Below, in pieces: positions 23,095 to 34,729 of a stretch of DNA of 64,000 bases. The notes beneath the pieces were generated by a model. The model did no database searches. It saw only the letters and a program-made list of their open reading frames with translations, and was not told where the DNA came from. Made by a program: the position numbers and the translations under genes. The DNA is taken from NCBI GenBank assembly GCA_002786065.1, contig NHNY01000036.1, forward strand, positions 1 to 64,000, read 5' to 3'. This DNA comes from Microcyclospora pomicola. Lineage: Eukaryota > Ascomycota > Dothideomycetes > Capnodiales. Positions within the stretch are counted from its first letter, which is position 1. Each line of letters begins with the position of its first letter.

Positions 23095-23485
23095 CACATC
23101 ACAGACATACAGCGGTATTCTGCTCAAGTGGCGCGAAACCCAGCACGAAGTCGAAGTGCAGAATCAGGTCATGCAGACAAGCGATGTCAACCTGAGGCCT
23201 GTGTGGGTGGGTTCTATCGAGACTTTTGCCAATATCTGACGACCGTACTCATCTCAAGCACCACTTGGTAAGTGCAGTCAGCGGTCGTGCAGTGGAAGAT
23301 TCTGTAGAGAAGTTTCGTAGAGAGTGGCCATCTTAACCGGATACCACTATGCTCAATCATTGTGTGAAGGCTATTCCGATCCAGCACACTCAGTCCTATC
23401 TCTACGAACGAGAATCTGGCATATTGCGATTTCCCTACCACGAGACTACTATAGTAATATGTTTTAGGGACGTAGTAAGACGGCC
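23095..23485 (+). repeat. Dispersed decayed repeat, copy R1
   Basis: This is the first of two tandem diverged copies. It starts near TACAGCGGTATTCTGCTCA and ends near TTAGGGACGTAG. The same order of blocks recurs in R2 and, in part, at 29.6, 37.2, 48.7 and 50.2 kb. There is no coding content. It is probably a non-autonomous or remnant mobile repeat. Confidence 0.6.
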
Positions 23486-23893
23486 ACCTCCATTTCCTCT
23501 ACGAGATGTCATGATGTTCAGTAGTAACCTGCCTAAACGGTCTCCTCCCTAGCACAAGATTGAAGTGCTTATCTAGGTCATGTATTTAGGCGATCTAACC
23601 TAGCACCTGTGTGGGATAGATGCCAGCAAGATCTATACGACATCGAACTATCCGCTATATCTTAAGCACCATTCGATAAGTGCATTCAGTGGTCGTGCAG
23701 TGCACGACTCTGTTAAAGGGTCTCGTAGGGAGTGGGCCATGTCGACCGGACACCACCGCGCTCGATCATGTTATGGTGGCCATGCCGGTTCAGTACGCTG
23801 GGTTCTATCCCCACTGACGAGAATCTGGCGAACTGCGTTTACCTACCACGACACTGCTGCGATAATTCTTTCAGGGATGTATTCAAGAAGGTT
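23486..23893 (+). repeat. Dispersed decayed repeat, copy R2
   Basis: This is a tandem neighbour of R1. Shared blocks include the GTGCAGTG...TCTGTTAAAG stretch, GACGAGAATCTGGC and CTACCACGACACTGCTG. It ends within about 70 bp of the SNF2 relic. Confidence 0.6.
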
Positions 23894-23938
23894 TCGACAT
23901 TAGGCCTCCCGCACCGCTAGCAGTCACACTTTTCACGA

Positions 23939-24960
23939 GTGTGTTGGGATGCAGAAGGTACTCGCAAGAGAGGCGCATTTCTCTTCCCAGACGAGGCTCA
24001 TCTCATCAAGAACACAGAGTCTCGCACATATGAGGCGATAGTGAGCTTGCGAGAGGGCTACGGCTGCTGCATCTGTGCCACTGGCACACCTCTGAACAAC
24101 ACATGGATCGATTCTCTCGCTCTGTTGAGTTTGCTACGCGGACATCCTTTCACTACAAAGGCTCGGATGCACAAGATCTTCACCAGTCCACATTACGCAA
24201 AGAAAAGCACCAAGACAAAGCCGGTCCCTACGGTGCATTGGCAGAAGCGCTTTGTTCGTTTTTCCCACGCGGTCAGCATCTGCCGACCACCTGAGATCGT
24301 GCAATCAAGGCTACCTCCTGTTCAGCACCACATCATCAATATCCAGTTACCAAGCGATCAGGTCAAACTGAGCGATGACGCTTATTCGAAGTGCAAGAAG
24401 GGTGGTGATGAAGGTGAGAACTTCGACGACGCCGCCTATGGTGGAGGAGATAGCGCCAGTCCTACGTAGCAGGATCAGCGCTTCAGAAACTGGGCGAACA
24501 TGTTCAAAGCAACGCAATATGCCAACCACCCAAAGATGGTGAATATCATGAAGCTCGCACGCAGATCCGCAGCACCACACAAGGACGACGCAGAAAAGGA
24601 CGATGTTATCTTCCAGAAGAGGAACAAAAAGAGCTAGATGTGTGGTACCTACACCTGTGCGAGAATCGGAACAGTAGATCGGCACGAGTAGACGCCATCA
24701 TCGACATCACTGATCGAACTCGCGACTATAATCCGGGCGACTCAATCTTCATCATCGACGAGAGCGTGTGGTACCTTCAGATAATTCGAGCAGCTATTCA
24801 GACCATGGAGGAGCCAGTATCGTTCTGGCAGTATGACGGTAGTCTATCTCCTTCACAGCGTCATGCATCGCTTGAGAGTTTCAACGCAGGACACGGGACG
24901 AGAGTCCTTCCCGCCACTCGTGCGACTTGCGGTGCAGGACTCATCTATAAAGGCGAATCA
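23939..24960 (+). pseudogene. SNF2-family helicase relic
   Basis: The first open piece (23939-24469) shows SNF2 motifs II and III: PDEAHLIKN followed by CATGTPLNN, then a Rad5/Uls1-like spacing. A second open piece in another frame (about 24640-24960) resembles the C-terminal helicase lobe, with FWQYDGSLSPSQRHASLESF. A stop at about 24469 and at least one frame change separate the pieces, and the ATPase Walker A region (motif I) is absent upstream. In life it would have been a DNA-dependent ATPase. It is truncated at both ends and abuts repeat R2 and the 73-bp array, suggesting rearrangement. I call it a host-gene pseudogene. Confidence 0.75.
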
Positions 24961-24986
24961 GCTACTTGGGAAACATCCGTAAAAGA

Positions 24987-25200
24987 GTTATACCGGATAG
25001 AATTCTTACTTAAGTTTCTTATACGCAGGTGAAATTCCTTACATCGCATTTATGAATGAAGTATACGGGATAGAATTCTTCCCTAAATTTCTTATACGCA
25101 GGTGAAATTCTTTAGATCACATTTATAAATGAAGTATACCGGATAGAATTATTCCCTAAATTTCTTGTACACAGGTGAGATCCCTTGAATCGCGTCTCCA
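24987..25200 (+). repeat. Tandem array of about 73-bp units (three copies)
   Basis: Units start near 24987, 25061 and 25134, each with GTATACCGGATAGAATT, CCCTAAATTTCTTATACGCAG and GTGAAATTC blocks. The third copy is cut short and runs into a short acidic open frame (25175-25357) of unknown meaning. Confidence 0.85.
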
Positions 25201-25359
25201 GGATCACTCGACTATCCCACCTGTTGTGCGCGATGACTACGAGTCTGATTCGTCTGGCCTGCCTGACGATGAGGACGATTCTGGGAACTCTGATCAGGAG
25301 GTAGATACTGCCGAGGAGAACGAGTCTGTCAATCGTGGAGTCACAGAAGTTCTGTGACC

Positions 25360-26361
25360 ATGGGCATCAACAGCGAGCAACAAGCCCATCGGCACAGGCC
25401 AGACGCAGGTAACAATACTCATAGTGCTTAGTGATGGTCACAAACATCACCGCATCGATAGCTGGCACTGACATCGTATATACCCACTTTCGCTCTTACG
25501 GCATGTAGACTCGACTGTATGTATTTCCTTGTCTTCTACAAGTCCATGATTCGTCGTGAGTCTCTTTCAATAGTGATTCCTTCCTTCGACTGGTGAACTC
25601 CGATCTCACAAGTGCACCACAATGACTTAATCATGGAGGCGCAGAGCGGCGGCCATACAATCACGATCTCCCCGCCTCAGCAGCGTTTGACATTCCAGCC
25701 CTCGATCGCCGAGACACCATATACAGCCTTATTGCTCAAGAACTTGTAACTACCTCACTCGATCGACTTTCTGGTTGTGTATGTGCGAGCGTTAATTTTA
25801 TTAGCAGTAGCATAGGTCCAGGGCAGTACCGTCCAATTTGTAGCGGATGTAACGTAAAGTGAACACTGTCCATCACCACACATCACGTTTTGAGACACTT
25901 GAGGCGCCCGGCGGTTAGAACTGGGCTACCAACACCAAAGATCACAATGTAAAGCAGAGAAGTCAAGCAGTGGTCTGCATTGATTACACGTGGTGCAGTA
26001 AGGTAACTTAGGTGTCGTCTGTCTAAAGCTACCCTCTATTCTAACCAGATTGAGAACAGTGCCCCCATCCCGTTTCCAAATCGACTCAATTGGACTACAT
26101 CTCCTGTCCATGTCCATTCGAGCCTACTTGTCTGTATTGTCTGGGAAGTCCACGTCGCCACCATCGATGTCGCTGTCACTGTCAGAACTCTCGGCATAGT
26201 TTTATGCAGCTCGCGATGCAACACGCGCACTCCGACGTAGCTCAGGTTGTGGCGCAGGGACAGTGTTGCGATTGGCTTTCGCAGGCTTTTTGGCGACAGG
26301 TCGACTCGTTGTGGTACTCATGCTTGACTCAATCACGTTCTGAGTCGAAAGCTCTTCTTTG
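25360..26361. other. Intergenic region without recognised genes
   Basis: Only short open frames without family resemblance occur here. No tRNA or strong repeat was seen. It may hold more relic sequence. Confidence 0.4.
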
Positions 26362-27048
26362 TTAAACGCTGTCCACCTCTTCTTCCGTACCCATCCCTTG
26401 GGTATTGGTGTCTGCCTCTGCCTCTGCCTCTGTCATCATGGCATCCTTGTCACCTGCGATTGGGCCCAAAGTTCCAGTCTTGGGCCCTTTGTTCTCCGGT
26501 AAGAATGGGTGTTCAGGGTCCGTGGACCTCACGAACACCGCCAACAGTTCTCGCATTCTAGCTCGAGTTTGCTCATCCGGCTTGGTTGTCTCCTCGGAAT
26601 AGTGCTTGTCGACACGTCTAAGCTCTGCAATGAAGTCGCGGAATGGCTGGATGGCTTGCCGAGGCAAGCCGCCGTAATCTGGACGCTTCGGTTGGTTGAG
26701 TGGATTGTGCAATAACGATAGCAAATCGCTTCGAACTTTGTCTTTGAGGTCATCAATCGACTCGCCTGTCTTGTTGTTCGTTTGACGCCTGGTTTTGGTC
26801 GACCGCCGCACAGCATTTTCGAGATCGATCAAATTGTCCCGTAAGCTATCGAACCTGAGATTGGGCACTTCGTCCCCCATCGAGTCCAGGAGTTTCAAGA
26901 AGTGAATAAGAGCTACTGAAGTGGACAGTGTCGTGCCCACAAACAAGAACGGGACGATCTGAAGAGTGTGGTGGATTGAATCATGAGAGATGGGTACGTA
27001 ACAGAAGCGCCGGCGAGAATTGCAAGAAGGCTCGCGCGAGTTAGACAT
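26362..27048 (-). CDS. Uncharacterised protein with possible membrane segment
   Basis: An open frame of 228 aa from ATG 27048. An ATG at 26880 would give 172 aa. A hydrophobic stretch (about residues 36-60, IVPFLFVGTTLSTSVALIHF) suggests one membrane segment. The rest is soluble and charged, with a Glu/Asp-rich C-terminus. A possible 39-nt GTACCC...TTCAG intron lies in frame near the N-terminus, so the exact start region is unsure. I do not recognise the family. It is head to head with the 27258 gene, about 210 bp apart. Confidence 0.5.
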   Translation of the reverse strand: MSNSREPSCNSRRRFCYVPISHDSIHHTLQIVPFLFVGTTLSTSVALIHFLKLLDSMGDEVPNLRFDSLRDNLIDLENAVRRSTKTRRQTNNKTGESIDDLKDKVRSDLLSLLHNPLNQPKRPDYGGLPRQAIQPFRDFIAELRRVDKHYSEETTKPDEQTRARMRELLAVFVRSTDPEHPFLPENKGPKTGTLGPIAGDKDAMMTEAEAEADTNTQGMGTEEEVDSV

Positions 27049-27257
27049 GTGAGTGTAAGTGAAGTCACTCCAGGAATTCACGTGCTCGGGCTTGTGACAG
27101 GCACAAGTGAGTAAAACCTTCTCTTGACTCTTCTTCTCCCCTTCAGCCTTCCACACTTTGCACTCGTCTCTCCTTTTCATCATAGAGCAACCTCCAGCAA
27201 CCGGACAAGCGACCTCGACACTTTGATAAGCGGAACTGATACTGCTTCGATCCTGCA

Positions 27258-28913
27258 ATGGCTACCTCAGCTCCAGGTATTCACAAACTCATTCACAATA
27301 TCTATTGGCTGTGATCTAATCCTCAGATCAGGTCGATCGTCCTCGTCGCTTCCAGCAGACCTGTCCAACGACGAAGCAAACACCATCGTGCATCCGCGTC
27401 ATGCAGAAGATGCCGTCTCTTCAGAGCTCATCAAAAGCGGCCAGACGGATATTGCGATGAACCTGGACGGTGTTCAGATGAGAGTAGATGCAGTAGGACG
27501 TGTCCCGCTGCAGAAGATCTTCATGTGGAATGCTTCGACGCCAGAGATGAAACAAGGCAAGAATCTGCATTATGACAAAGCTTCCGACAAACATGAGGCA
27601 CTTCCTATTTTACCACTTGCCCAGGAGTTACAGTCGAATTCGGATACCAAGGAGTACCTCGAGGTCGGGCTCATCGACGGCAGTGACCCCAGCAAGTATC
27701 TAATGACTGGTAACCGCGACAAAGGCAAGGAAAAGGCACGGAAGGACATCGGGGTCATGGCGCGAGCACCCAACGCAGTCAGAGTCTTCATTCCAACTAC
27801 TGCGAAGGTCACAAAACAGGCGAAGTACTTTGTCGGAGTCTCCTACTCCAGCGGACGACCTCATCCAAGGACGATCGATGCGAAACATGTGTTCTTCTAC
27901 CCTGAATTCTGGCGTGGTATCACCACGACGGCTAACAAAAGGGCCAAAACTTCGCATATCAACAATCGCACGAGAACGCTGGCAGCTCGTGAGCAGATAG
28001 TTGAAGGTCGACCGATAGCTCCGATCACGGTGGACGAGTTGACACGACGAGCGTTGTCCAACCCTATCGCCGTCACACGTATGGAGAACCTGGTATCGAA
28101 GATGATACTCATGTACACCCAGTTTGAACATACGTTGGAACCTAAATATATCCAGGACATAATCAAGATGGCAGAGAGTGCGGCGCCTGACCTGCGATTC
28201 GGTCCACACACAGCCGCTGATGGTGTCGAGGCTTTCTGGGACTTCGAGAAGCCTTTGAGCAGGCAGCAGGCCAATGATGTGAAGCGGGAGCTACAGGTAA
28301 CAAGTCACCCCAGAACTCATGATGGGCAAGTTGATATACTGACCCTCGAACTATCTAGTTTGTTGCTCCTCTGGTCGAGCCTGACATTATCATGCAAGTG
28401 CACGACATATTGCGGCAGATGCAATGGTACGATCGTCTCCCTTACTGCCAGCTCGGATCATTCCTGAAGGCTTGCCAAGCTATGCTGCCGAATACGGACT
28501 TGCCCCCAGACTCTCTTATCTTGACCATCTTGAGAGTTGGTGAGTGTTACGATGGCAGCACTGTCCATGGAGCCGCCTCTACCTCTATCGAAGACCCACT
28601 TGGCAAAGGCAGAAACCGCATGCAGATCACGATGTTCAGAGATGCGTTCAGAGCGATTGGAGAGCATCAAGACGCCAAAGCTGAAGCATTGGCGGAGCAA
28701 CATGGTGGATTGACCAAGCACAGTGACATACAGAGTCTCATGAAGAAAGCTGGTGAAAGCATCGATCGTGTCTCCACACAGAACATACTCGAGCAAGTGG
28801 CGCATATCCACGCTGCACAATGGACCGTGGGCGACAACAGTATCAAGGACATTTCCGACGCTATGGAGGTGTTGTGCGAGCGTATGCTCGAGACTACTGA
28901 GCGGGACGCCTGA
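27258..28913 (+). CDS. Uncharacterised fungal protein (three exons, 512 aa)
   Basis: Exons are 27258-27276, 27332-28296 and 28359-28913; phases join to 513 codons. The long open frame starts 5' of the ATG in a different frame and is corrected by splicing at ATCAG before GTCGATCG. The product looks soluble, with mixed charge. Blocks that look conserved are GRVPLQKIFMWNASTPEM, HVFFYPEFWRGIT and PDIIMQVHDILRQMQWYDRL. No catalytic motif, signal peptide or membrane segment is seen. I cannot assign a function. Confidence 0.75.
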
Positions 28914-30079
28914 AACCTGGACCATAGTGGGGCAAGCGAGTAGTTGGAGTTTGAGAGCTGGCAGTGCAAGCAAATGGCAAGGGGACGGGGTACCGAGAAT
29001 ACTTGGAGGCCATCAACCGAGAGCTGCTCTATCCAAGATGGATGAACAATGTCCACAAGCTGTTACCTTTGTCACCATTGTCTACGACTTCGTTGGTCGT
29101 ATCTACATGTATCATGGAATACGCACTCTGATCTGATTCTCAGAATCAGTGAAAGTGCTAGGGATCAGAGTGTTCTTAGGCTTGTAGCTCAGACCTTTTG
29201 TTGATGCCTGTTCTGGCGATGAACAACGGTCATAATGTTCTCTAACGTGGCTTTTATGCTCTCCATGCTGATTTCGTGACTTCTTTCATGCTTGCCTGTC
29301 AATCATTTCGACTGACGTTTCTGACACTGCTGATCCTGCTATAGAGCGGAGGCCTTACCACCGGGTAGAGTGCCAGATTCTTGCCTCTAGACAAACGCGA
29401 GCGTGCCACCATCAACCTCGACCGCCGCCGTGTTCTTTGTCATCACAGGTAAGGTATGCATGCTGTCTCTACTTAAGGACCAGAACTCTGTACGGCGAGA
29501 AACTGTGCACTTTTACGTCGCTTCTCACAAACAGCATACGAGATTCTAGAACACCGCTAAATATTGATAAGAGTTAGTATAGGAGATGAAGGTAGCCGTC
29601 TCGACAGGGAACCACTGTATATCCCCCTAGCATGCACGCTCGCACACATCCCAGAAACATGCTATCTTTGTAATTTCGTGGTAGGGAAAGGCAGTATGCT
29701 GCACTCTCGTTAACAGAGATAGGACTGAGCGTGCCAAACCGACATAGACCACATAGCATGAGGTGATTTTTAGACGAGCCGGTCGTAAGGTATGTTGCAA
29801 TCCCAGCTTCGTCACACAGCCAGGAACAAGCTACATGTTTGTCATGTGCTTCGCCGTCGGGATGCGGCCATTTGAGAAGCGGCCCCAGCGCAAGCCCTAA
29901 CAGCCTCAGATCATCACGAGAGTGTACTTCATGTTCGACGAACCTCAGCACCTTCTGGATAACATTTATTATACAGCGTTTGGTGGCATCATAGGTACTC
30001 GTTGAACTATTACGACTTGCCACAGCTTGGAGAACTCAGCATACCTACCGCAAAAGATCTGCTCCCTTCAACACAGACG
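28914..30079. other. Intergenic region with one repeat copy
   Basis: About 1.17 kb upstream of the copper transporter gene. A partial minus-strand copy of the dispersed repeat lies at about 29640-29760. The rest shows no gene. Confidence 0.5.
29640..29760 (-). repeat. Dispersed decayed repeat, copy R3 (partial)
   Basis: The reverse complement contains CTCAGTCCTATCTCTGTTAA and TTTCCCTACCACGA blocks in the same order as R1. The copy covers only the 3' third of the family. Confidence 0.55.
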
Positions 30080-30975
30080 ATGGCTCACTTGCACCATGGC
30101 TCCGGGATGGATATGGGCCACGACCACAGCAGCCATGGTGATATGCCCGGCATGCAGCCAATGTGCAGCATGAATGTGAGATCAGTCCCTCGACAGCACT
30201 TCTTGTGCCTGCCTCTTCCCATGCTCAAGACCACTGAGAATATGCGCATTCCGCTGACTTCGTGTAGATGCTGTTCACCTGGGACACGACGAACCTCTGC
30301 ATCGTCTTTCGCGGCTGGCGCATCACGAACACCACTTCGCTGATCCTATCGCTGCTGGCGGTCATGGCATTGACGGCTGGCTATGAAGCTATCCGTGACG
30401 CCACGCGGAGGTACGAAAGCCGACAGGTGAAATTGCTTGAGAATATGCCCAGTAAGTCTCTCGTGCCTTTCAATCTCGACTCCTGTCACAATCACTGCAT
30501 ACGATTCCTTCATCCCGCGTGTCACATACAATAGTCTGCTCATCCACCCCTTTCCAAACCCCGAGTCCGTCATGCAAAAGAAGAAAGCTCATCCTCGGGC
30601 CACCCATCAAGGCGACGTCCACGCCGACACCAGCATGGACAACCACAGTGGCGGCGCGGCGCTCGCCTCTGCCCATCGTCGCACATCCAGCTTACGCTCC
30701 TGGCTGTTCGCAGGGAACGCGTTGGCGGCGGAAGAGCGCAAGGGCCGCACCATCAAGGCCGCGCTGTACGGCGTGCAGGTGTTCTACTCGTTCTTCATCA
30801 TGTAAGTCATGCTTCCAATGGCGAGATGCGGTGACGAGACGCTGACCTGCTGTCTTGCAGGCTTCTGTTCATGACATACAACGGATGGATCATGCTGGCT
30901 GTGGGCTTTGGTGCGTTCTTTGGGCATCTTCTGTTTGGAAATGGATCGGCGGAGAAGTCGGCTGCTTGCCATTGA
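30080..30975 (+). CDS. Ctr-family copper transporter
   Basis: A high-affinity Cu(I) channel of the Ctr family. The clear exons are 30080-30175, 30268 to about 30451, an exon ending at 30801 and 30861-30975. The N-terminus is Met/His-rich (MAHLHHGSGMDMGHDHSSHG) with several MxM-type copper ligands. TM1 follows MLFTWDTTNLCIVF. TM2/TM3 carry the MLLFM (MxxxM) selectivity motif and GFGAFFG (GxxxG packing). The C-terminus ends CH, a known copper-accepting tail. The cytosolic loop exon is uncertain: the good GTAAGT donor at 30452 is in phase 1, but no good acceptor in matching phase was found before the Lys/His-rich loop. The protein probably forms a trimer in plasma or vacuolar membrane. Confidence 0.88.
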
Positions 30976-31205
30976 GGCCATTAAGATGCTCAGTCTGGAA
31001 GTGATGAAGTGTCAGGGAGAAGCGGAGGGTCAAATTTGCCGTGACTTACGCCAATCTAGTATGGAACAGGCCGAAACGTGAGCGCAGCATTTAATGATCT
31101 CACTCAGAGCCACGATGGTGGTGAGGCACATCTCACACAAGCGATCTTCTACAGTAGCTACAAGAACGTTACATGAACTTGGTTCTCCCCACCTCAAGAG
31201 GCTGA

Positions 31206-33288
31206 TCATAATCCCCTCCACGCCACCTTCGCCACGTGATCGACTCTCTTACGCGTGCTCTTCACCATGCCTAGATACCGCAACTCGGCCAGCGCACGCT
31301 GAAACAACGCCATACTCGCCCCGGGGTTGCTCTCGTCCTCCTCAGGGAACTTCTCGCTCATGACAGCCTGGAACGCCGTCCACAAATCACGCACATTGAT
31401 CAAGCTGCCAGACTCGAGGTACAGCTGATACAGCACAGCCGTGGCTGGCTGCGAGGCCGACAGCGTCGCCTCTTCGCCACCCTGCGGCGGAGGCACACAG
31501 CACTCGCAGTCGAGGTAATCGTGTGGCGCAGCGAGTGCCCGCTCCACGGCATGGCGGGGCCGGGGCGTGAAGACCTCACGATGCGGGGATCTGAGGTCGT
31601 AGATGAAGATCTCATGGAAGAGGAGATCTTTTGGATTGAGTAGGGTAGTGCTGAAGAAGGCGTCGAGAGCGTCGGTGAAGGCGCGAAGGAGCGCGGTGTA
31701 GGTCGTGTCTTGCTCGGACAGGGTGGACTTTTGCGTGCTGAGCTCGATTTTCTTGGCGATCAGCGTGGGGCGGTGGGTGGCGTTCTTGACGTCGTCGGAG
31801 CTGCGCAGGGGTGCAGAGGTCGAGGGTTGAGATGCTAGGAGACTTTCGAGTTGGTCGATGATGGGCGATATCGTGATCTGCGTCGGGTGGGAGGCTTCCT
31901 GGAGTACTTGGGAGACGGCCATGATCACATGGAGGCTGACGTCGGATGCAGACTTCCGAATAGTGAGGAGCAACGTACGCAGCACAGCGGAACCACCTAG
32001 CTTGCCGGACATGGCCTGGACATATAGCGTTGATCTCTTCGAGACCTGTACATTTGCAAGATTTTCTTGAATGATCCTCACGACGTCGATGGCGGTCATC
32101 ATGTTGATAAGTCTCTGCTGCCCGACTTGGACATGCTCTTTTGCCAGTGCATACATCGAGTTGTCCGAGTCCAGAAGATCGCGCACCAGCTTGGCTTCGC
32201 TATTATCGAGCTGCTCTCGAACGAAGGCGCGAAAGGAGTCGAGGTTGCGTAGAGCTTCGAAGTGATCACTCGGGATTGAGTCGAATGACAATGTAGGAAT
32301 GAGGAATATGCTCAAGGCGTTGGCGTAGTAATGCGACATGTACGCATACTGCACTGCATCGATGAATCCATCTATGCTTTGAATGTAGTCGTTGTGCCGT
32401 TCCAGCATATTACCCATCAGGCTCGGTCCAATCCGGAGAGGTGTGTCGATACTGACCATAGCGGTGAAAACCCGCTGAACCTCTTCAGCAGAGGGTGCAA
32501 CGTCGAAAAGCCGGCCATCTAAACATCGAATTGCGCCTCTTGACAACCGCTGTTGCAAGAAGTCGAGAGAGGTGGCGATGCTGAATATGCATACAAAGGG
32601 AATGCGATTCAGCCAGCAGCCCATCAACTCGATCAATTCCGAAAGGACGTTGCTGTCGAATGCTTCCGTGTCTTCGAAAGCAACGATGACCTGTTTGCAG
32701 CCGTGTTCCTGCGCATGCTTCGCGAGGATCTCGAGATCATAGTTGAGCAGTCTGGGACCTTTCCTGTTGCTGTGAGTTGCAGCATCATCCTCTTCATCAT
32801 CATCAAGACCTTCGTCACGTGCGGTGGATTTCTGTATGATGGTTTTCAGGGTTGCTTTCAGGTTGGTTCCTGAGCTGGAAGAGAGTGACACATAGAGTCT
32901 TCGCCTATCTCGAGCATCGCCATTAGTGAATTGGTTGGTGATGGACGCATGCGAAGCCGCATCGGGGCCTCCGAGCACAATCGCGGTTGGGATTCGATCC
33001 TTGCCAGGGGTGTCCACCAGCTCATCCAGGAACGCAGAGATATCAGAAATTGTGGCCGAATAAAGTTTTCGCAACGCGTTCTGCGAACGTCAGCAAAAAG
33101 ACCTTGTCCCAAGACATTGACACCAAAACCCTCACATGGATGTTCTGTCGCTGTAGTGACCATGCGGCGTTGTAGGCTGTGCGCCTCCAAGGCCATGAGG
33201 CTTGCAAGCCTGTCAATTCGGTCCGTCTTCGCTTGGCGGGTCGATTCTCATGATCAGGCTGAAACACATAGCATTTCTCATGCTCCAT
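31206..33288 (-). CDS. ORC3: Origin recognition complex subunit 3
   Basis: Two exons on the minus strand, 33288-33136 and 33080-31206, joining to 675 aa. Orc3 is part of the six-subunit complex that marks replication origins and loads MCM. The N-terminal block (CYVFQP, KRRRTE, GLQASWP) and the AAA-like region with VIVAFEDTEAFDSNVLSELI and IPFVCIFSIATSLDFLQQRL are typical of fungal Orc3, as is the C-terminal winged-helix-type end with LRYLGMVKSTRKRVDHVAK. An acidic insert (about residue 140) with EGLDDDEEDD is variable in the family. The ATG at 33074 within exon 2 is not the start because the upstream exon joins in phase. Confidence 0.93.
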
Positions 33289-34729
33289 TGTTGTGAGCAA
33301 TGGGTTTGTCTTGCGATGAAACAATCATTTCGTACTGAACACGAAACGCGCACGAAACCCGGAATGTTGCGACATGTGGTCTGTGCGATGAGCTTCACAA
33401 GACCGCCCGCTGTAGAAATGCCAGGCTTCTTCGCTTTCAGCCGACTTTAAGGTCGCTACACTCATCATCCACATTGTTCTGGTTGGAAATCATGAGGCTT
33501 CAAGCCGATGCATCGCTATCGCAGGTCTCCCACCCTCAGTTCGCATACAGATGCCCAGAAAGGTTGGCATGATAGCGATGCACAACCCTGCAGCCACATC
33601 TACGACACCTCGTATTCCCGCTGGGGTCTAACGATTGCAGTCGAGCATGTCTGGGATTGGAGAATGCGCTGCTAGTCGTTGCGACTCGATGCCAGTCTGC
33701 GGGTAAATCAACCCCCGGCAATAGCAAAGCTCTCACGCGTACGCAGAGACATATGAGGCGGTCAAGCCGTGCATCCCCGAGGCTCTTATCAGCTCCAATT
33801 CCACGATGGCGTAACTGGGCTTCTACAGACCTTCTAGAGCGGCGTCAATGGAACGCTGACATGGCACATCGCCACGGGATTGGGCCGCCGCTGGCGCAGA
33901 TCCACGCAACCATAGATAAAGGTTCGAGGGGAGGGTTCGGAGAGGCCAACGATGCTTCCGCGATACAAAGGCAACGCGGCTGTATCAGAGGTCTAGGCAC
34001 CGCCCGGCCAGCCCGCATTGCGTGCTACTGCGAGCTCGACCTGCTTCTGGGCTATCCTCCGACCCCGATTTCTACCTTATCTCTGGACTAGTGCACGGTC
34101 CCTCGTTGTCAAGTTCTGGTACTCCAGCATTCGCGGTTCTTTGAAGCGAGATTGCGCTACGCCTGTTCTGCCGGATCAGCATATTGCTCGCGCCTGACGA
34201 ACCTTGGTGACCAGGTTCGATGATGCCAGCCTGAACGGTACCGTGCCGCCACCAGTATTGTGTGTCGACCGTCCTCTGCGATCGGGATCCACATACCTTC
34301 CCGATAGGGTTAACAACCCCGCCATTCGGGCAAAGACCACCAGCTCCAACGCAATTCGATCGTCCGAGATACACAGCAATCTCGACGGCCTATCGGTCGA
34401 TGCGTGTGAGTGGCCATGATGATGTCTGCCGACATTTAGCGCATCCCAATCAGATGCCAGACCGATGCCACCGATAATGATGATGCCTCCCTTAGTGCTT
34501 AGGTACCGGTACATTTTACCTTTGGCCGCTAGAGATGCTACGCCACGCGGACCGACCTCGACGCAGGTGATAACAGCTCCCCACCACTTACGAGCGTCCC
34601 TGCTCACGTGGCCGTGCTCCTCTTTAGCTCGTGCATGAGAGCTCTCTTATCTCGCTGCGTTCGCTCTTTCAAAGCTCCTCGTCCTCCGTTCAACATTTCT
34701 TTCCTACCTGACAGAAGTCCACCGCCACG
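33289..34729. other. Intergenic region, ORC3 / permease
   Basis: About 1.4 kb between divergent genes. Open frames of about 143 aa exist on both strands (33657-34091, 34176-34607) but overlap nothing recognisable. I treat it as promoter and spacer sequence. Confidence 0.45.

Noticed and set aside
33657-34607. Two open frames of about 143 aa as new genes
   Set aside because: No recognisable domain, overlapping promoter space of two divergent genes, and no supporting splice pattern.
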